Positions 25,553 to 35,575 of a DNA stretch of 64,000 nt are shown here, one piece after another; positions within the stretch are counted from its first letter, which is position 1; every line of letters begins with the position of its first letter. Source of the stretch: Sphingobacteriales bacterium JAD_PAG50586_3 (GTDB lineage: Bacteria; Bacteroidota; Bacteroidia; CAMBQF01); NCBI GenBank assembly GCA_023213195.1, contig CP096135.1, positions 1,382,616-1,446,615 of the forward strand, read 5' to 3'. The position numbers were made by a program, and so were the translations under genes. The notes under the pieces were generated by a model. The model was given only the letters and a program-made list of their open reading frames with translations, did not search any database and had not been told where the DNA came from.

Positions 25553-25945
25553 TTATTCCAGTTCAAATTGAATAAAGCCGCCATTGTTGCATGCCATCAT
25601 GTGCAACATGTATTTACCGGGCTTTAGGTTTGTAATGTCAAAATAAGGCAATACATCATCTCCTGCCCAATATTGTATCGCACCTAAGCTTTTTTCGCCA
25701 TCATATAATACAACATCCGTTTGGGTACCTCCACGTGCTACTTCCAGCTTATAGAATTTGGCTGTAGCATCGCGTTTTAGCTTTACGCTATAGCCATGTA
25801 TATCAATATCAGGTACAAGCTTTAGGTGGTAAGTAGCGGTATCGCCTTGAAAAGTTATTTTCCAATTATCAGCACTATTTGCCGTTTGCGCATGTAGCTT
25901 TCCAATAAATAAACAGACAAATACTATAAATAAAGTTTTCAGCAT
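25553..25945 (-). CDS. Small secreted beta-rich protein of unknown function
   Basis: 130 residues with a signal peptide (MLKTLFIVFVCLFIGKLHAQ). The rest is strand-rich, ending in KPGKYMLHMMACNNGGFIQFELE, which resembles the C-terminal strands of Ig-like/gliding-associated domains. No catalytic motif. 20 nt upstream of the 25020-25532 gene. Confidence 0.6.
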   Translation of the reverse strand: MLKTLFIVFVCLFIGKLHAQTANSADNWKITFQGDTATYHLKLVPDIDIHGYSVKLKRDATAKFYKLEVARGGTQTDVVLYDGEKSLGAIQYWAGDDVLPYFDITNLKPGKYMLHMMACNNGGFIQFELE

Positions 25946-25977
25946 AACGTTGATACGTAACCCATGATTGTATGGTT

Positions 25978-26358
25978 TTATAAGTGGCTTAAAAACTCTT
26001 CAAAAGTAGAACCCATCAATATAGTATCTAAGCCTATCCAATCCACCTCTAAAATATTTCCTGTTGTTTTATCAAAAGCATATCCACACATACCGCCATT
26101 ACTACCAAAAAACAGTAGAGAAAAGGTTCTCTCATCGTCAGCATAATAAGGGTTTAGCTTTATTACATCTTCAATACTCCACAGATAAATAAACGACTCT
26201 CCTACGAAGCCTCCTGCGCCATTATATTCTTTTATAAAAGATAAATAATTGGCATCTATAGTAAAGTCTATGCAATGCAATAGGTTTTCGTATAAAACTA
26301 CATCAGGTGTAGCATTTTTATCTAACTGTTGAATTAAATCGAGAATTGTTTGAGTCAT
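25978..26358 (-). CDS. SMI1/KNR4 (SUKH) family protein
   Basis: About 126 residues with the SUKH pattern: SFIKEYNGAGGF near the N-terminal third, YLWSIEDVIKLN, LLFFGSNGGMCGYAFD and a C-terminal TFEEFLSHL. SUKH proteins are commonly immunity proteins against secreted nuclease toxins, or housekeeping regulators. The start MTQTIL at 26358 is preferred because the longer reading enters a palindrome. No toxin gene is adjacent, so its target is unknown. Confidence 0.85.
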   Translation of the reverse strand: MTQTILDLIQQLDKNATPDVVLYENLLHCIDFTIDANYLSFIKEYNGAGGFVGESFIYLWSIEDVIKLNPYYADDERTFSLLFFGSNGGMCGYAFDKTTGNILEVDWIGLDTILMGSTFEEFLSHL

Positions 26359-26365
26359 TCCCACC

Positions 26366-26409
26366 ATGGCAGGTGTTTAGTCCCGAGACCTCGGGACGTC
26401 ACCTGCCAT
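26366..26409. repeat. 44-bp palindromic repeat
   Basis: ATGGCAGGTG (26366-26375) pairs with CACCTGCCAT (26400-26409), and GTCCCGAG (26380-26387) with CTCGGGAC (26390-26397). It abuts the SUKH gene start and may fold as a long hairpin. Confidence 0.75.
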
Positions 26410-26426
26410 CAAAACACCACAAAACA

Positions 26427-26458
26427 AAAAAGCCCCGACATTTCTATCAGGGCTTTTT
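26427..26458 (-). terminator. Terminator after the T9SS cargo gene
   Basis: AAAAAGCCC (26427-26435) pairs with GGGCTTTTT (26450-26458), with extra inner pairs. It lies 20 nt beyond the stop of the 26479-27411 gene. Confidence 0.85.
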
Positions 26459-26478
26459 ACTTTTAGAGGGGTAAATTA

Positions 26479-27411
26479 CTATTGTTTGTGTATTTGCTTA
26501 GTAGTAATAATGCCTTTAGCATTAGCAACCTGCACCCAGTAAGTACCTTGGGCAAGTGTGCTTACGTTTACAGCACTTGTAGTGCCATTAATGCTACCGT
26601 TAAGTACGGTGCGGCCTGCAAGGTCAATAATGCGGTAGGTAGTGCTTAGTTGGCCTTTTTCCAGGGTAATATTCAACACATCGGCTACAGGGCTGGGGAA
26701 CATTTTAACCTCTGGCTTAGCAGCATTCTCATCAATTGCGGTAGTAAAATCAAAACGCAGGTTGTCTACAGTTAACGCGCTGTTTACCTGTCCGGCAGAG
26801 TTGGTAAGGGTGCCAAAATCGTAACCGGCACTGGCTACACATAATAATGTGCAGGTGTCTGGGGTAACTTGAGAGTTATAAGTTAACGGAAACTCAAAGT
26901 TGGTGTAAGATGCTACAGCCGATAAGTGTTTTATATTGCCATAAGCAATAGTATCGCGGCTGGTACCGTTCCATTTGGTAAGTAAGCAAAACACCTCGGC
27001 AGAGTCGCCTGCAACAGGAGCGTATTTAGCGCAGTATTTAACTTTTAATGGCTTATCGGTATACGGTTTACCCAATTTAGCACCCGGAGGGGCTAAACTA
27101 ACATCAAAAGTACCCATAGCACCCGGTATAAATATACCTTGGAAAGATTTTGAAGTCATTAAAGCTCCAAAAGTACCATCGCAAGGGTCGCTAACTTTGG
27201 TGGTAGTAATAGGGCCAGGTCCACCAATAACTGCAGGCAGGTCGTATAAGCTGTTTAGTGTTTTTAAAAATGGTCCCGGAAGATCTTCGTAAGATCCGTT
27301 AGGGCCTGTAGGGTTAGCCCATGTTTCAAAACTACCGTTTGTTACCGGGGTTTGTGCAAACCCAAATGTGGCAGCCGTTAGTAGTGTTAGAGTAAAAATT
27401 ATCCTTTTCAT
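26479..27411 (-). CDS. Secreted protein with T9SS type A sorting domain
   Basis: 310 residues: signal peptide (MKRIIFTLTLLTAATFGFAQ), an N-terminal beta domain starting TPVTNGSFETWANPTGPNGS (carbohydrate-binding-like), and a C-terminal sorting domain from about residue 235 (VKMFPSPVADVLNITLE, YRIIDLAGRTVLNG, LAQGTYWVQVANAKGIITTKQI). It should be exported across the outer membrane by type IX secretion and trimmed. It lies 21 nt downstream of a TonB receptor and was probably transcribed with it. Confidence 0.88.
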   Translation of the reverse strand: MKRIIFTLTLLTAATFGFAQTPVTNGSFETWANPTGPNGSYEDLPGPFLKTLNSLYDLPAVIGGPGPITTTKVSDPCDGTFGALMTSKSFQGIFIPGAMGTFDVSLAPPGAKLGKPYTDKPLKVKYCAKYAPVAGDSAEVFCLLTKWNGTSRDTIAYGNIKHLSAVASYTNFEFPLTYNSQVTPDTCTLLCVASAGYDFGTLTNSAGQVNSALTVDNLRFDFTTAIDENAAKPEVKMFPSPVADVLNITLEKGQLSTTYRIIDLAGRTVLNGSINGTTSAVNVSTLAQGTYWVQVANAKGIITTKQIHKQ

Positions 27412-27432
27412 AGTTTTCCTTTTCTGTTTTTA

Positions 27433-29829
27433 TTATAGTTTGTAGCTTAATTGTAATGTGCTCAACCTTGGTGCTTCTAGGTTAAGCGGCCTTAGCGAGT
27501 ACTCTTTATTAAACAAGTTAGACATGATAAATGTTGCCCCCAGCGCTTTGTAAATTTTTACGCCTACGCGGGCATCAAACACATACATACCTTCGGTATG
27601 CGCCTCGCGGTATTCTGTAATGCCGGTATTTAATAAGCCCGGCTGGTCTAGTTGAATAAAGAACACATCAATATTGCGCATTTGGCTGTAGTAGCGTGCG
27701 CTAAAGCCAATCATAAGTGCTTTGTAGTTCAACTCAATATCAGCCTTGCCCAAATGCTCTATACGGTATTTAAGTACCCCGCTTTGGTCGGTAGATGATG
27801 AGCGGTAGGTATAAGCATTGTTGCCCTGCGCGTTTGAGTATGCATAAACCAAATCAGGCTTTAGGGTAATGGGGTGAGAATAGGTGTAACCTGCCAACAT
27901 AGTTATAGAAAGGTCTTTGGCAATCTCGCCCACGGCGCTAACAGAGAAGTCTATACCCGTAACACGGGCCGGGCCGGTGTTCAAGAATTTAAAGCCAATA
28001 TTATCGGCAAAGTTGGGCGATGTGCCCCACACGCCTGCATTAAACTCTATAAAGTTGTCGTATTACTGGTAAAAGGCTGCCACATCGGCAAAGCCTTTAA
28101 AGTCACGTATTTTAAAGAATTGCTTTAGGCCCGATTCTGCATTCCAACTGCTTTCTGATACTAAATCGTTGTTTGGGAAGAAACCAAAGCCACCCGACTG
28201 TGTCCTTATATAGCGTTCGCCAATACTAGGGAAGCGGAAGCCCTAGCCAAACGATGCACGGATATAAGTGCCTTCAGTTAGAGCGTAGTTAGCTCCGGCA
28301 CGGAATACGGGTTTGGTCTGGCGTTTTTTGTTAATCTCAAAATACTCAAAGCGCCCCCCGGCCGAAAGGTTTAGCCTGCCGAAGAATTTTTTATCAAACT
28401 GGGCATAGGCAGCCATATTATAAGAGTAGCTGTTGCCATTGCCTACTTCATTACCCGAGAATACCTGCCCGTTAGATTTTGTGTAAATGCTGGTAACACC
28501 CGCGGTAATGTAAAAATCGTCAATCTTTTTAACCTTATTTACGTGCTGGTACTCATTATATACCTGTATAGACGCGGTGTTTTGGTTATTATCGGCCTTG
28601 TTGTTGCTGTAAAACACACGGTTGCGCAAAACATGGCGGTGCCCGTTTGGGGTAAAGTATTGCACATAAGGGTCTACATACCACAACAACTCGTTAAAGT
28701 TGGTTATAGAACCCGGGAAAGCGCGGTATATGCTGGTATCTGAATTTGCCCAGAAAAATGCCTGCGCGTTTTTAGATGCCATGCCATTGGCATTAACACC
28801 ATAAAATAAACCCTCTACTTTTTTATTTTTTATGCGTACGCTAAAGTTTAAACGGCCACGACGGTCATATTCGCCCCTGTTTACTTTGTTTCCGTTTAGC
28901 GGGCTTACAGGCTCAGGACCAATATATCCATCATCCCTAAAAAAGTTGCCGCCAAATACAAAATCTACGTTTTTAACCCGGCGCGTATGTACAAAGCTCA
29001 TGCCCGATACCATTGGGTTTAAACCCTCCCAATAGGTAGCATAGCGGCGTTGTGGCTTGCTGTACATGCCGGTAAAGGCAAACATTTTAGTTTCTGGCTT
29101 ATCTTTAGCATAAGCGGTACGTATATTAATAGCACCGTTTAAGGCCGATGAACCGTAAAGTACTGACGATGCCCCTTTTAGCACCTCAATCTGCTCCACA
29201 TTTTCTACAGGTACAAGCGGCCATACAGGTCGGCCGGCATCGCCACGCAATAGGGGAATATCATCAATAATAAGCTGCACACGGCTACCCAGGCCAGAGC
29301 TAAAGCCGCTACCACCACGCACTTGTGGCTCATTGTCTACCACCGTAATACCGGGAGCAGACTCTATAGCCTTATCAATGCTGGTAGCGTTTTTATTCTC
29401 TATTATGTTGGGGCGGATAACCTCTACCGTTACGGTAAGGTCTTCAAACCGCTGGCCGTATTTGCTGCCTGCAACTATAACAGGGCCAAGGTCTTTAGCC
29501 GCTGGAGCCAGCCTGACGTTTATTTCAAGCGTAAGGGTGTCTTCCAGTTTTACCTTAAACGTGCGGTATTCCGTTTTATAGGTAAGCGATTTGTATTCTA
29601 CACGCCAGTCGCCTTCTTTTAAAGTCAGCTTATAAAAACCGTTAAAATCGGTTTGGGTGCCTATAGATGTACTAGGAACGGTAACTGCTGCAAAGGGTAT
29701 TGCGGCGTTAGTGTTTCCATCGGTAACAGTGCCCTTTATAGTTAAATTTTGGGCGTTTAGGGTGCCTGCTGTAACCACAAAAATCGCCATCAGCACAGTC
29801 AGCCACCGTAGGGGTAAAGTTTTGTTCAT
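27433..29829 (-). CDS. TonB-dependent receptor with two in-frame stop codons
   Basis: About 798 codons. Signal peptide, then a carboxypeptidase-regulatory-like domain (TIKGTVTDGNTNAAIPFAAV), plug (APGITVVDNEPQVRGGSGFS, LIIDDIPLL, VEQIEVLKGASSVLYGSSALNGAINI) and a barrel ending LSTLQLSYKL. Two stops interrupt one frame: TAG at 28243-28245 (SFG-stop-GFRFPSIGERY) and TAA at 28063-28065 (AFYQ-stop-YDNFIEF). In both places homologues would be expected to carry Gln or another residue, and CAG-to-TAG and CAA-to-TAA changes would explain them. It could be a recent pseudogene or consensus error. Substrate unknown. Confidence 0.85.
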
Positions 29830-29851
29830 ACCCGGTTGTTTATTTAATGTA

Positions 29852-29859
29852 CAAAGGTA
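29852..29859 (-). promoter_or_regulatory. -7 promoter box of the TonB receptor
   Basis: TACCTTTG on the minus strand, 22 nt before the ATG at 29829. It supports MNKTLP as the true start rather than an ATG 81 nt further upstream. Confidence 0.5.
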
Positions 29860-30069
29860 ATTATAATTTAACAAATGCTTTTGCGCCTTTACTGTAAAGG
29901 TTATTAACATTTTGGGTTAATTGTTTGATATTGTGATTGTTGCCTTAGCTTGTTTGCGGCCATTTATACCCCCGAAATGCTGTTTTTGTACCACTTTATC
30001 ATACTTGGTGCGTTATTTGTTGTAGTTTAACAGATGTTTGCCATGCCCATATTCCACAAATACCCGTTT

Positions 30070-31299
30070 ATGAAAGGCCCTATTAAGCTTAGTATACTTA
30101 TTGCCATAATTATTACAACATTGGTTTCTTGCTTTACGCAGGGGCGCATTTCGCAGCAAAACACCAACTGGACATATTCTAAAAGCATTACAGAACTAAA
30201 GCCGTTTTATAAGGTTTACCACAATACCGCCGACAGTAGCACCATCTACTTCGCTATAAAACCCAGCCGTTTACTATTTATCAACAGCCCGCAGGGGTTT
30301 GTAGCTAATGTAAAGGTCAGGTACTCTTTATTTAATACTATTGATGATAAACTACCGGTAGACACTGCAAGCTTTGCCTTTCAATACACCCAACCTGTTG
30401 ATACTACTAAGCTTATACAAGGCAGTATTAAGCTAAAAGCCCCCTTTGGGCGTAATTATGTGGCCGAGGTTATTTTTAGCGATGTAAATCGTAAAAAACA
30501 CAACACCAGCTTTTTAGAGGTGGAGAAATCCTATTTTACCTCAGAACAAAACTACATGCTCCGTGCCTATACAGATAGTATGCCGGTGTATACCAACTAC
30601 ATACGCAGCGATAAGGTGTTCTACATCAACACCAATAACAAAACGGCAACGACGGCCTTTGTAAAATATTACCGTAAAGAAACCGCCTTTCCACCGCCGC
30701 CTTTTACTAAAGGGGCTGTAATAGAAGTCCCCAGGCCCGATACTACCTTTAGCGTAGAACTGGCCGATGGAACCAGCGGTCCTTTGCAACTAACCCCTAC
30801 AGGCTTGTATGTTATTACTACCGATACTGCCAGTCGCCGTGGCTTGGTGGTGTTGCGTACTGATAACGACTTTCCCGAACTGACTAAACCCATGGATGTG
30901 CTACGCCCGCTACGTTATTTGGTATCGCAATGGGATTATGATAAAATGGCTGCCAAAGGCGATGTTAAAAAAGAGGTTGACGATTTTTGGCTGAAAACAG
31001 CGTCTAACAACAACAGCCGTGCCCGCGAGGTACTTAAAAACTACTATGGCGGGGTGCGCCTTACCAACGATTTGTTTACCACCACCCGCGAGGGCTGGAA
31101 AACCGACCGGGGCATGATTTTGATAATATTTGGGCAGCCGCTATCGGTTTTTAAGGGTAATAATAGTGAAACATGGCTCTACAGCACCAGTGGAAACAAC
31201 CCCGCCACCAGTTATGTTTTTGAGCGCAAACCCGATGGTATTGCAGGCTACGACTACTATTTGCGCCGAAACGATTTGCTTAAAATTGCCTTAGTATGA
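30070..31299 (+). CDS. GWxTD domain lipoprotein
   Basis: About 409 residues. The start MKGPIKLSILIAIIITTLVSC gives a lipoprotein signal at the N-terminus, favouring it over two earlier ATGs. A beta-rich N-terminal part follows and a C-terminal GWxTD domain (TTREGWKTDRGMILIIFGQP). Proteins with this domain occur next to rlmB in many Bacteroidota, as here. Biochemical function unknown; location probably periplasmic, membrane-anchored. Confidence 0.85.
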   Translation: MKGPIKLSILIAIIITTLVSCFTQGRISQQNTNWTYSKSITELKPFYKVYHNTADSSTIYFAIKPSRLLFINSPQGFVANVKVRYSLFNTIDDKLPVDTASFAFQYTQPVDTTKLIQGSIKLKAPFGRNYVAEVIFSDVNRKKHNTSFLEVEKSYFTSEQNYMLRAYTDSMPVYTNYIRSDKVFYINTNNKTATTAFVKYYRKETAFPPPPFTKGAVIEVPRPDTTFSVELADGTSGPLQLTPTGLYVITTDTASRRGLVVLRTDNDFPELTKPMDVLRPLRYLVSQWDYDKMAAKGDVKKEVDDFWLKTASNNNSRAREVLKNYYGGVRLTNDLFTTTREGWKTDRGMILIIFGQPLSVFKGNNSETWLYSTSGNNPATSYVFERKPDGIAGYDYYLRRNDLLKIALV

Positions 31300-31342
31300 T
31301 ATGGTAGAAAACTGGCGTAATGCCCGTTTAATTTATTGGTAT

Positions 31343-31350
31343 TAACTTTG
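31343..31350 (+). promoter_or_regulatory. -7 promoter box of rlmB
   Basis: TAACTTTG, 15 nt before the ATG at 31366. It lies in the short gap after the GWxTD gene, so rlmB may have its own start. Confidence 0.5.
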
Positions 31351-31365
31351 GGCAAAATTTAATTG

Positions 31366-32136
31366 ATGTACGAAGACCGCCCGCAATACCCAAAACGCCG
31401 CAGCGCGCCCGAAGGAATGTTATATGGAATGCACCCTGTTATTGAAGCCCTTAAAAGCGGAAAAATAATAGAGAAAGCCTTTGTGCAGGGCACTTTACGT
31501 GGCGAGCAAAGCGATGAGTTGTTCCGTCTTTTTAAAGAGCTAAACATACCCTATGTTAAGGTTCCTATTGAAAAACTTAACCAGTTTACCAATGCAAACC
31601 ACCAGGGCATTGTGGCCTTTACATCGCCTATTGAGTTTGATGATATTGAAGCCATAATACCCAAACTATACGAAGAAGGCAAGGTGCCTTTTATTTTGGT
31701 GCTAGACCGTATTACCGATGTGCGCAACTTTGGCGCCATAGCCCGTACTGCCGAGTGCTGCGGGGTTCATGCCATTGTTGTTCCGTTAAAAGGGGCTGCA
31801 CCCGTTAGTGCCGATGCCATGAAAACATCGGCCGGTGCATTAAACAACATACCCGTATGCCGTGCCAACAACCTGTTTATGGTGGCCGATTACCTTAAAA
31901 AATCGGGCTTGCAAATTGTGGCTTGTACTGAAAAGACCAACACAATGCTTTTTGAAGCCAAAATAGAAGGCCCTGTGGCTGTTATTATGGGTTCTGAAGA
32001 AGATGGCATATCTGAACAACTACTTAAAATAGCCGACCATAAAGTGAAGATACCTATGATGGGCGAAATAGGCTCCTTAAACGTATCGGTAGCTATGGGC
32101 GTAGTATGCTACGAGGTGGTAAGGCAGAGGAGCTAA
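31366..32136 (+). CDS. rlmB: 23S rRNA (guanosine-2'-O-)-methyltransferase RlmB-type, SpoU family
   Basis: A 256-residue SPOUT methyltransferase: N-terminal substrate-binding domain (LYGMHPVIEALKSGKIIEKAFVQ), then motifs LVLDRITDVRNFGAIARTAE, PVSADAMKTSAGALNNIPV and the SAM-binding knot VAVIMGSEEDGIS and IPMMGEIGSLNVSVAMGVVCYEV. It methylates 23S rRNA (G2251 in E. coli); it may alternatively be a related SpoU member. ATG at 31366 is preferred over the TTG just before it. Confidence 0.92.
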   Translation: MYEDRPQYPKRRSAPEGMLYGMHPVIEALKSGKIIEKAFVQGTLRGEQSDELFRLFKELNIPYVKVPIEKLNQFTNANHQGIVAFTSPIEFDDIEAIIPKLYEEGKVPFILVLDRITDVRNFGAIARTAECCGVHAIVVPLKGAAPVSADAMKTSAGALNNIPVCRANNLFMVADYLKKSGLQIVACTEKTNTMLFEAKIEGPVAVIMGSEEDGISEQLLKIADHKVKIPMMGEIGSLNVSVAMGVVCYEVVRQRS

Positions 32137-32153
32137 TTACTAGTTCTTTACCT

Positions 32154-32191
32154 GGCCCTCCCTTTCAGGGGGAGGGTTGGGAGGGGGTCTA
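32154..32191. repeat. Stem-loop repeat, GGAGGG family
   Basis: CCCTCCC (32156-32162) pairs with GGGAGGG (32170-32176), followed by TTGGGAGGGGG. It belongs with the 22.5-25 kb repeats and sits between rlmB and the CotH gene. Confidence 0.6.
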
Positions 32192-32211
32192 ATTAGTATT
32201 ACCTTTACCCC

Positions 32212-34560
32212 ATGCGTCCGGCAATAAAATATTCTCTTTTAGTAGTAGTAGGTCTTACGCTGGGCATTCTTATTCAACGCTACGGTATAGTTGGCAATTA
32301 CATTAAACCCCTGTTTAAACGTGCCCAACATGCAGCACAGGGTGGAAATGCCGGTTTCCCTAAGCTATCTGTTACCCTGAAAGAAAAAGATTGGAACACC
32401 ATATTGGCCTTTACCGATTCGGCCCGCATGCAGGGCATGATAGCCGATAAATACAAAACAGAATTTGCTGCCAAGGCTACCTATGCTGATGATAAAGACG
32501 CGGACTGTAAAGTGCGCCTAAAAGGCGATTGGACAGACCATGCCATGCGAGAAAAACCATCGTTGCGTGTTACCATGGGCGACAGTGTTTCTATTATGGG
32601 CATGCAACGTTTCTCGCTACAGCACCCCCGCAACCGCAATTATATATACGAATGGCTGTATCTGGAGGCTATGCACGATGAAGATATTCTTGCCCCCGCT
32701 ACATGTTTGTAGAGTTAGAGGTTAACGGAAAAAGCTACGGTACCTACGCTTTTGAGGAGCATTTTGATAAGATATTGGTAGAGAACCTGCACCGCAGGGA
32801 AGGCCCCATTGTTAAGTTTGATGAAAGTGCCCTATGGGCCGAGCGTGAGCGACATCCCTTTATGGAGGGCGACCCTACCGGGTTGCAAACCAGCGCTACA
32901 GCCCCCATTATTGCTTTTAGAGATGGCAAAATTTTGAAAGACAGCATGCTTACCGGCGAATTTTTAGCCGCACGCACCTTGCTTGAAGGCTTTAGAGACG
33001 GTAAATACACTGCCGATAAAGTATTTGATACTACCCGCATGGCTAAATACTTTGCCCTGTCAGAATTATTGGGAGGGCGCCACAGTAGCGGACGCTGGCA
33101 CAACCTGCGTTTCTACTACAACCCTATTACCGCCAAATTGGAGCCCATTGCATCGGAGGGCGATGCGGGCAAAGAAATTACTGATGTGTTTGGTATAGGC
33201 TCTCACCCAAAAGATTTGGATTTGTTTTACCAGCGCTTGTTTGACGATAGCCTGTTTTACCGTTGCTACTTGCATCAGCTGGAAAGGGTATCTAAAAGAA
33301 GCTACCTGGATAAATTATTGGCGAAGAAGAAACCAGAGTTAGAGAAGTTGCAAAAAAACTGGCTGTTGAGTTTATAGATGCAGAATATAGCGATAGCGCC
33401 TTTTACCAAAACATGCGCACCATTTGTTTGGCTGTCCATCCTGATAAATGCGTAAATGCCTATTTAAAGAAAAAATCAAAAGATAAACTAACCATAGAGT
33501 GGGCTACGGTGCAGCCATTAGGGGTAGAGGTAACCGGTTTGCAGGTAGATAAGCAGGTGATTAAACCTACAGCCAAACCCACGGCAAAAGGCATTTTACC
33601 GGGCTACCCTGCTACGTATCAAACAACAGATTTTAATGTTCCGGCCGATATGGCAATCAACCCAAAAACAAAAATGAAGTTGCTGTATAAAACTGCGGTA
33701 TTGGGTAATGATGGTAAGGATAAGGTGTTGGGCTTTGAAAGGATGGATGAAGATGCTGTGTTTTATAACCCGGCAAAAAGTAAATCCATTGTTAAAATGT
33801 TGCCCGGCATGCACGAACCCAAAGTTCATTGGCAGGATTTAGCCCCGATAAGTATCATGGTTTTTGGATAATTGAAAAGCCGTTACACCTTAAATTTAGC
33901 TATGGCTGGCATAACGATACTTATCCCGATGGCTTTTTAGTAATATCAGACAGTACATCAACCATAACAGATTATAAGTTTGCTAACGTTAAAGGTCGTG
34001 GAATTGATGCTAAAGGCCGTAACATTACCGGCTCGTTTACCTTCTACGGTGGCAAGGTTATAATAAAAGACTGCTTGTTCGAGAATATAACATCAGAAGA
34101 CGCGCTTAACCTTATCCGTTGCGACTTTGTGATGGAAAACTGCACCTTCCGTAACTGCACCAGCGATGCCTTTGATGCCGATTTTTGTACCGGCAAAGTA
34201 ATCAACTGCAAGGTAGAAAACTGCAAAAACGATGGTTTTGACATATCGGGCAGCAAAGTGGAGTTTATAAATTGCACTGTTACCAACGCCGGCGATAAAG
34301 GCATATCGGTAGGCGAGGGGTCAACAGCCACAATAACAGGCTTTACTGTAACCGGTGCCACCAGTGGTATAGGAATAAAAGACCTGTCGTATGCTAAAAT
34401 CAGCAACTCAACGTTAGTAAATTGTGCAACAGGCCTAAATTTGTACCGCAAAAAGCCCGAATTTGGCTATGCTAAAGCAGATGCAAACGGCATAAAGTTT
34501 GTTAACTGCACAAAACAATCTGCCACCGACATTGGTTCGGTGGTTAATATAAGCAAATGA
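32212..34560 (+). CDS. CotH kinase-like and right-handed beta-helix protein (three frameshifts)
   Basis: A protein of about 783 residues. An N-terminal membrane anchor (YSLLVVVGLTLGILI) leads to a CotH-like domain (KVRLKGDWTDH, VELEVNGKSYGTYAFEEHFDK, ASEGDAGKE, with the expected acidic residues) and then a right-handed parallel beta-helix (repeats such as IIKDCLFENITSEDALNL, VENCKNDGFDIS, NCTVTNAGDKGISVG). Frameshifts lie at a C5 run (32693-32697), near 33342, and at T3 (33838-33840); each needs one added base. Its stop overlaps the next ATG. CotH proteins include secretory protein kinases, while Bacteroidota members are uncharacterised. Confidence 0.8.
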
Positions 34561-35575
34561 AAAAGCATATAAGTACCGGCCTATTGTTGCTGGTTTTTTT
34601 GGTAAGCAGCGCTCAGCATACGTTTGTATCAGAGTTAAACCAGAAAACGTTCTCGCCCGACTCGTTAACCTACCCTTACAAGGTTATTTTTGCCGGGCAC
34701 CTGTATGGCAACCAAGATTCTGTTTCTAAGCCATATCTTTCATTATCAACATCTTTCAATAAAATAAACAACGAAAAAGCCAGCCTGTTTTTTCTCTGGG
34801 CGATGCCGTACGTAATGCCGATTTAGCATCGTACGATGTTTTTTCTGACCTAACCCAAAAAATTGATGCCCCCGTATTTACCGCCATGGGCAACCATGAG
34901 TGGACAGACCCTATTACATCGCAAATGTACCTGGGCTTTCCATACTATATTATAGAAGCCCCCGGTTCGGCATTTATTATCCTTAACAGCGAAGATTGGG
35001 GCAATAAAGAGCAAAAGGCTTTTTGGGATAAACAGCTTGGCGAATATATAAATAACGCAGCGGTTAAAAATATATTTATCCTTTCGCACAGGCTTATATG
35101 GGCAACAGGCAACCCTATGTTTGCCGATTTGTTGCAGCTAACCAACAGTCCCGAAATGCATACAGGCCAGCAGTTGATAGACCTTAACATGCTAAAACCC
35201 CATTTAGATAAGCAATTCTATTTCTTGTCGGGCGATGTTGGGTTGAACAATAAGCTGCCTTTCTTTTACCAGCGCGAGGGTAACATTACATTTATAGCTA
35301 CCGGTATGGGCGATTTGCCAACCGATGCTGTTATAGAGGCTACTGTTTATAAGGATAATATTGAATTTAAGCCCTTATACCTGGGTGCTGATAATTCAGC
35401 CAAATTAGCCGATTACAATATGACTAAAGTGGCACAATTGGTGCGCAAAACTGAAACTATTAATACCGCTGCACAGTTAAACAACTCTGTTGCAACAAAG
35501 GCTTTTGTACTAATTTTAGCTGCCTTTGCGTTTTGCACCGGATTGTTTTTGTTACTAGGAAAAAATGAGGTATAG
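34557..35575 (+). CDS. Calcineurin-like metallophosphoesterase, membrane-anchored (frameshift)
   Basis: About 340 residues: signal peptide (KHISTGLLLLVFLVSSAQ), phosphoesterase motifs AGHLYGNQD, LGDAVRN, TAMGNHEW, HRLIW and LSGDVG, and a C-terminal membrane helix (AFVLILAAFAFCTGLFLLLG). A T6 run (34788-34793) is one base short; restoring it joins KASLFFS to LGDAVRNADLASYDVF. ATG overlaps the CotH stop (ATGA) and its own end overlaps the TPR gene by 11 nt, indicating a three-gene operon. Confidence 0.82.

Noticed and set aside
25978..26367. Active toxin-antitoxin or polymorphic toxin locus around the SUKH gene
   Set aside because: No toxin domain, secretion tag or repeat-rich toxin gene is present next to it.
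27433..29829. Stop-codon reassignment (TAA/TAG read as Gln) suggested by the two stops in the TonB receptor
   Set aside because: TAA, TAG and TGA all act as normal terminators of many other genes in the window, so reassignment is excluded.
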